Shown: positions 5,423-8,644 of the stretch, piece by piece
How the letters are laid out: each line of letters opens with the position of its first letter
Numbering within the stretch: position 1 is the stretch's first letter
DNA from: Planctomycetaceae bacterium UBA6163
GTDB taxonomy: Bacteria > Planctomycetota > Planctomycetia > Pirellulales > Pirellulaceae
Length of the DNA stretch: 8,644 bases
Assembly: GCA_002428205.1 (NCBI GenBank)
Contig: DIUH01000289.1
Span: 1,692-10,335, forward strand
Direction: 5' to 3'
Notes under the pieces: model-generated
What the model was told of the DNA's origin: nothing
Seen by the model: the letters and a program-made list of their open reading frames with translations, nothing else
Database searches by the model: none
Program-made: the position numbers and the translations under genes

Positions 5423-6813
5423 GGCGTTACTAGTCGGAACTGTTGTCGATGGAAATCTGCCAGCGTCTTGTATTCAGGTGCGTTGACCGCTAAATCTGAG
5501 TAATACTTTGCGAGTGCCTGATGGGCGCCTTGGTGGTCCGGTTGAGTTTCTAGAACACTGCGGAGCCAGAATAGCCCCATGCGGATCGATTCGTGTGTTA
5601 AAAGTAGTTCGCCTAACTCAAAACGGGCGTCGATATCTTCCGAGTCTGCTTGAATGCGAGAACGTAGAACGTTGGCCCGACTCAGTGCTTCCCGTACCAC
5701 TTGAAACCGCGCGAAATGTTCTTCCGCCTCCTCTTCGCGGCCCATTTCTCGCAATGTCACAGCCAAAGAATATCGGGAACTTGAGTCACGATCATTGAAT
5801 GCCAGTGCATGCTCCAACCAGCGAACGGCCTCGGCGTTGTTGCCAAGTTCAAATTCCAGGTCTCCTAAAATTCTTGCCGCCTCGTGATGCTCAGGAGTCT
5901 CCTCTAGCGCGGCATACGATGCCAAAATCTTCGCATCATCATTCTTAAGTACTTCGCGCAGCAACTCAGTCGCTTGATTTGTCGATGCCAGGGCCTTTAA
6001 GCAAGAAGCGATTTGTATTTGGGCCGCTATAGGGTTGGCCATCGACAGGCAGGCGGCGAACTCATCCTTAGCTGCTTCCAATTGCCTGTCGTACATCAAG
6101 GCACGCCCGAGTCGAAAGCGAGCGGGATAGTACGTTGGCGAAACGCTGATCGATTGTCGGTAGTGCTCCTGAGCCTTGTCCCAGACTGCCTTATGTTCAT
6201 AGATCCGCCCAATTCGATACGCAGGACGGGGGTCCTTGGGATAATCAATTTGCCATGCCTGCAGAACCTTTAATGCTTGATCGAATCGCGATGAAATGGT
6301 CAGGCCATTGGCGTAAGCGTCGCTGATCTCTGCCGAGTCGCCTAAGCCATTTCGCAGTGCATCAAACAATTGTGGTTCAACAGACGCAAGGCTACCCGAT
6401 TGGGCTTGTGCTAAGGCTCGCTCCAGGGAAACAAGTTTCGAATCGGCACCGGAGCGGATCGCGCGTTGCAGGGCCTGTTCCAATTCGTCGGCGTGACCCT
6501 GGCGACGAAGCAACCGCGCGGATAAAAGTTCCATTTCGCCATGCCGCCAAGAAACACTCTTGGCGACGGAAATCCAGCGTTCGGCTGATGCATTGTCAAG
6601 CTGGCCCGCTGCCCGATTGGCCATCGCCCTAGCCAGCATCCCTGGCGCATCCGTTGCGATCAACGCAAGCAAGACGATCACCAGAAAGCTACAGAGCCAT
6701 CTCCTAGCGAACCAATGACGTCTAGTCGGTGGTTGAGGATCTTGGGTGGCTTGGTTAACTGGAATCGAGTCTGGCTGTGATCTAGCTTTTCGCCTGCGTC
6801 TGGGTTGACGCAT
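5419..6813 (-). CDS. Membrane-anchored tetratricopeptide repeat (TPR) protein
   Basis: This 464-residue protein has an Arg-rich N-terminal tail (1-38), one transmembrane segment (about 39-53, core LCSFLVIVLLALIA) and a long helical region. By the positive-inside rule the tail is cytoplasmic and the repeats are on the outer face of the membrane. TPR-like units are visible near 162-193, 195-228 (AYRIGRIYEHKAVWDKAQEHY), 229-261, 310-342, 344-377 and 394-427, several with the typical small/aromatic pattern and a Pro between units. TPRs mediate protein-protein binding; no enzyme motif was seen. Its stop overlaps the start of the FG-GAP gene by ATGA, so the two products are likely made together and may interact. 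The start ATG at 6813 has no clear Shine-Dalgarno. The specific function is not known. Confidence 0.88.
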   Translation of the reverse strand: MRQPRRRRKARSQPDSIPVNQATQDPQPPTRRHWFARRWLCSFLVIVLLALIATDAPGMLARAMANRAAGQLDNASAERWISVAKSVSWRHGEMELLSARLLRRQGHADELEQALQRAIRSGADSKLVSLERALAQAQSGSLASVEPQLFDALRNGLGDSAEISDAYANGLTISSRFDQALKVLQAWQIDYPKDPRPAYRIGRIYEHKAVWDKAQEHYRQSISVSPTYYPARFRLGRALMYDRQLEAAKDEFAACLSMANPIAAQIQIASCLKALASTNQATELLREVLKNDDAKILASYAALEETPEHHEAARILGDLEFELGNNAEAVRWLEHALAFNDRDSSSRYSLAVTLREMGREEEAEEHFARFQVVREALSRANVLRSRIQADSEDIDARFELGELLLTHESIRMGLFWLRSVLETQPDHQGAHQALAKYYSDLAVNAPEYKTLADFHRQQFRLVTP

Positions 6814-6912
6814 AAAAACACCCGAGCTTTAAAGAACGGAAAGACCGCTAGGCCGGATTAACTTCGGATTGATCCCAAGTGGATCTGCAGACCGACCCGG
6901 CCAAAGCCTTCC
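6814..6912 (-). other. Spacer between small lipoprotein and TPR genes
   Basis: These 99 bp show no convincing promoter or terminator on the - strand. The short gap and shared direction allow read-through from the lipoprotein gene into the TPR and FG-GAP genes, but this is not proven. Confidence 0.3.
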
Positions 6913-7224
6913 CTACAGCTTATCACGCATCGCCTTTGCTTTGGTCTTCACCTGTGCGGGGTTCTGTTCGGCAACCAAGTCGTTCAGCAGGCTGGACAAG
7001 GCGTCTGCTTTCGCCGGATCTTTCTCTCTAATGGCCTGAACCGAATCTTGCAAAACCATTCCGCCGCTTCCCAGCGGTTCGCCTGATTGGATCAACCCGT
7101 CTAACACAAGCCGCAACTCATCTTCGGGGGCGGGTGGAGTCGCCTCCACAGCTGTTTGCGTTTCGCCACAGCCGACAAAAAACAACAACAAAGTTAATAC
7201 GGCGAAACTAAGGAACTTTGGCAT
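6913..7224 (-). CDS. Small predicted lipoprotein, function unknown
   Basis: This 103-residue protein starts MPKFLSFAVLTLLLFFVGCG, a typical lipoprotein signal peptide: one early Lys, a hydrophobic core (4-17) and FVGC with Cys19 as the probable lipidated residue. The mature part is short and mostly helical. It has a Thr/Pro/Ala-rich tether (about 24-33), an acidic segment with EDEL, a Gly-rich turn near 55-60, and a Lys/Ala-rich C-terminus. No enzyme motif or family was recognised. The ATG at 7224 is chosen because it puts the signal peptide at the N-terminus; an in-frame ATG at 7407 would add 61 residues without signal features and would lie upstream of the predicted promoter's start site. 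It precedes the TPR and FG-GAP genes on the same strand and may be the first gene of that operon. Confidence 0.75.
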   Translation of the reverse strand: MPKFLSFAVLTLLLFFVGCGETQTAVEATPPAPEDELRLVLDGLIQSGEPLGSGGMVLQDSVQAIREKDPAKADALSSLLNDLVAEQNPAQVKTKAKAMRDKL

Positions 7225-7616
7225 CAGAAGACTCGATGATTTGATTGGGTTAGACCTTTGAACGAAAAGCGACGATCTATCGTGAGTCAAGTTGGGAGGA
7301 AGATAGCCGGGCGCACAACAAAACTTCACGAATAACCTATATTTTACCGCTAGAACCGTCCGTTCGTCAACTGGCCTGCCCCAAAGCGTCATGGTTTCAC
7401 GCGGCATCGTGTTTGCGGCTGGCTTGATAATAATCCGCTACACAGGTGCCGCTTGCCCTGTTTGGGTGGCTTGACCGGGGCGTCGCGTAGTCAGTCAGTG
7501 TGTATCGACGCTGTCTTTGGGGCGAATAGCCCATAGAACGCCAAGTATGTTGCCGAACCAGACGGGCCCAGCGACAAACTTTGGCATTTATGTGCGTCGA
7601 TAAACCTGGCCTGAAG
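7225..7616. other. Intergenic region between propeller gene and lipoprotein gene
   Basis: This 392-bp region contains the promoter listed at 7341-7370. No protein gene is supported. Small inverted repeats are present: ACGAT/ATCGT (7272-7283) in the predicted leader, and GCGTCG (7480-7485) with CGACGC (7506-7511) downstream of the propeller gene. No intrinsic terminator for the propeller gene was recognised. Confidence 0.4.
7341..7370 (-). promoter_or_regulatory. Sigma70-like promoter for the lipoprotein gene (leftward operon)
   Basis: Read on the - strand, a -35 box TTGACG (plus 7370-7365) and a -10 box TAAAAT (plus 7346-7341) are 18 bp apart, each one base from consensus. The start site would be near plus position 7334, leaving about 110 nt of leader before the ATG at 7224. 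The spacing and leader length resemble those of the DUF1559 promoter in this window. Confidence 0.6.
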
Positions 7617-8644
7617 TTAACGTGCAACTGCGTTGCTCAATCGCTGGATCGAGTTATGGATTTTCCCGGTCAATTGTTTCCCGCTGACAGTGCTTGTCCT
7701 GTATCTGATTTCCATGCCCCATGTCGGCGCGATATCGGGAACGATCAGTCGCACGGTTTTGCCGTCGGGCATCAAAAGCGCGGATGTTACCTTCCAGGAG
7801 CGTTGATTGTGGTGTTCCGATCCGTATTTGGCACTCCGCTTTAAATCCCAAGCTTCGATCCCATAGTTTTCGATGTTTGCCGCGGATTCGGGGTCAAGCG
7901 ATTCTGAAAACGCAATCTCAAGCCCCCAACTATGTGCCGATAAGCCGATTGGTAATTCGATGGGTCGCTCCGTGTAACGCACCCGATACAGCCCGCCGGG
8001 ATGCGTGGCGTTGCCAGCCCAGGCAAACATTCCACATAGGTAAAGTTGGCCGTCGCCCGGATGAAAACGGCCTCGCATTACACCTGTCGGAAACGGGGCT
8101 AGCGGCAGTGCGACCAAACCGCCTTGTATCGCTCCGCCGACCTTCTCATGCAGCACCAAAAACACTTTGCCGTAACCATAAGAGAGATTCAGCAGCGATC
8201 CGTTGAGCGGGCCCCAGCGTTTGCTTTCGACCCACAACAGCTCGGCCGGAGAGCGATCGACGGCGTTGGTAATCCAGCACAACGGTTGCTCCATAGCGGC
8301 ATCCGACGCATCGGTAACATCGTGATACCCCAGCATATTGCCATAAAAGTTTGGGCGACCTGAATCCGAAAGTGTCACCCAATTGATACGGTTCTTTGGG
8401 TTCCAAAATCCCTCTTGGTCCGTGACAACAAACGATCCATCAGGATTCAAGCAAACGCCGTTCGCCGCGCGGAAACCATTGGCCAAAATCTCGGTCCGCG
8501 AGCCATCGGCCGTGATTCGCAACAAGGTTCCATGATGGGGAACGACCGCTGCCTTACCATGGCACCCTGACTTGGCGTAGTAGAAATTTCCTTCGGCATC
8601 GGTTTGCAATCCCATCGCGAACTCATGGAAGTGTTCGGTGACTT
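7617..8644 (-). CDS. PVC-type beta-propeller (sugar dehydrogenase/NHL-like) protein, C-terminal part
   Basis: The reading frame stays open to the window edge, so the N-terminus is missing; 341 residues and a TAA stop are visible. Propeller-like blades appear, for example GLQTDAEGNFYY, LLRITADGSRTEIL and ANGVCLNPDGSFVVTDQEG, the NG-x-DG-x-VTD pattern of sugar-dehydrogenase/SMP-30-like propellers. A final blade has GRFHPGDGQLYLCGMFAWAG. The last part, roughly 110 residues from RPIELPIGL onward, looks like a separate beta-sandwich with LDPESAANIENYGIEAW, ending with WGMEIRYR. This layout resembles large secreted planctomycete/verrucomicrobial proteins that couple a PQQ-dehydrogenase-like propeller to a c-type haem domain (DUF6797-type). 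No CxxCH motif is in the visible part, so a haem domain cannot be confirmed. The ATG at 8615 is internal, not the start: VTEHFHEFA continues in frame upstream. Substrate unknown. Confidence 0.8.
   Translation of the reverse strand, partial: VTEHFHEFAMGLQTDAEGNFYYAKSGCHGKAAVVPHHGTLLRITADGSRTEILANGFRAANGVCLNPDGSFVVTDQEGFWNPKNRINWVTLSDSGRPNFYGNMLGYHDVTDASDAAMEQPLCWITNAVDRSPAELLWVESKRWGPLNGSLLNLSYGYGKVFLVLHEKVGGAIQGGLVALPLAPFPTGVMRGRFHPGDGQLYLCGMFAWAGNATHPGGLYRVRYTERPIELPIGLSAHSWGLEIAFSESLDPESAANIENYGIEAWDLKRSAKYGSEHHNQRSWKVTSALLMPDGKTVRLIVPDIAPTWGMEIRYRTSTVSGKQLTGKIHNSIQRLSNAVAR

Noticed and set aside
7225..7407. A 61-residue N-terminal extension of the small lipoprotein
   Set aside because: It would bury the lipoprotein signal peptide internally, and its start codon lies upstream of the predicted promoter's transcription start.
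7397..7627. 76-codon - strand open frame between the propeller and lipoprotein genes
   Set aside because: It overlaps the propeller gene's 3' end, has no recognisable features and no initiation signal.

Overview
The window looks like a chromosomal segment from a planctomycete of the Pirellulales type (Rhodopirellula-like). This rests on protein content: a DUF1559 protein with a prepilin-type N-terminus, a CRTAC1-type FG-GAP/ASPIC-UnbV protein paired with a membrane-anchored TPR protein, and a PVC-style beta-propeller protein with an extra C-terminal beta domain. Base composition is moderate, and Shine-Dalgarno sequences are mostly weak or absent. No mobile element, CRISPR array, tRNA or rRNA was seen. 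The genus is an inference.

Left part (1-1767, + strand): the last 68 codons of aceE (homodimeric pyruvate dehydrogenase E1) are followed 108 bp later by a complete aceF-type dihydrolipoamide acetyltransferase with one lipoyl domain, a long Pro/Ala linker, an E3/E1-binding domain and the catalytic domain. They form one metabolic unit; no lpd (E3) gene is in view.

Middle part (1768-3604): a 492-bp non-coding stretch holds several small inverted repeats, a weak terminator-like element, a strong sigma70-like promoter (TTGACA-18 bp-TACAAT) and a U-rich leader. It leads into a 348-residue DUF1559 pseudopilin-like protein, which ends at a textbook intrinsic terminator with a 10-bp stem and an inner TTCG-capped helix. 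The next 220 bp are non-coding, with small inverted repeats between convergent genes.

Right part (3605-8644, all - strand, read right to left): the C-terminal part of a large beta-propeller protein, cut by the window edge; a 392-bp gap with a good promoter (TTGACG-18 bp-TAAAAT); a 103-residue lipoprotein; a 464-residue membrane-anchored TPR protein; and a 605-residue seven-repeat FG-GAP/ASPIC-UnbV lipoprotein candidate. The last two overlap by ATGA and are probably translationally coupled. These products all appear to be exported or membrane-attached, so this half looks like a cell-envelope module.

I found no clear evidence for an undescribed defence, mobile or biosynthetic system. The points most worth a second look are the coupled TPR/FG-GAP pair with its upstream lipoprotein, the structured non-coding stretch after aceF, and the Cys-cluster variant of the DUF1559 protein.
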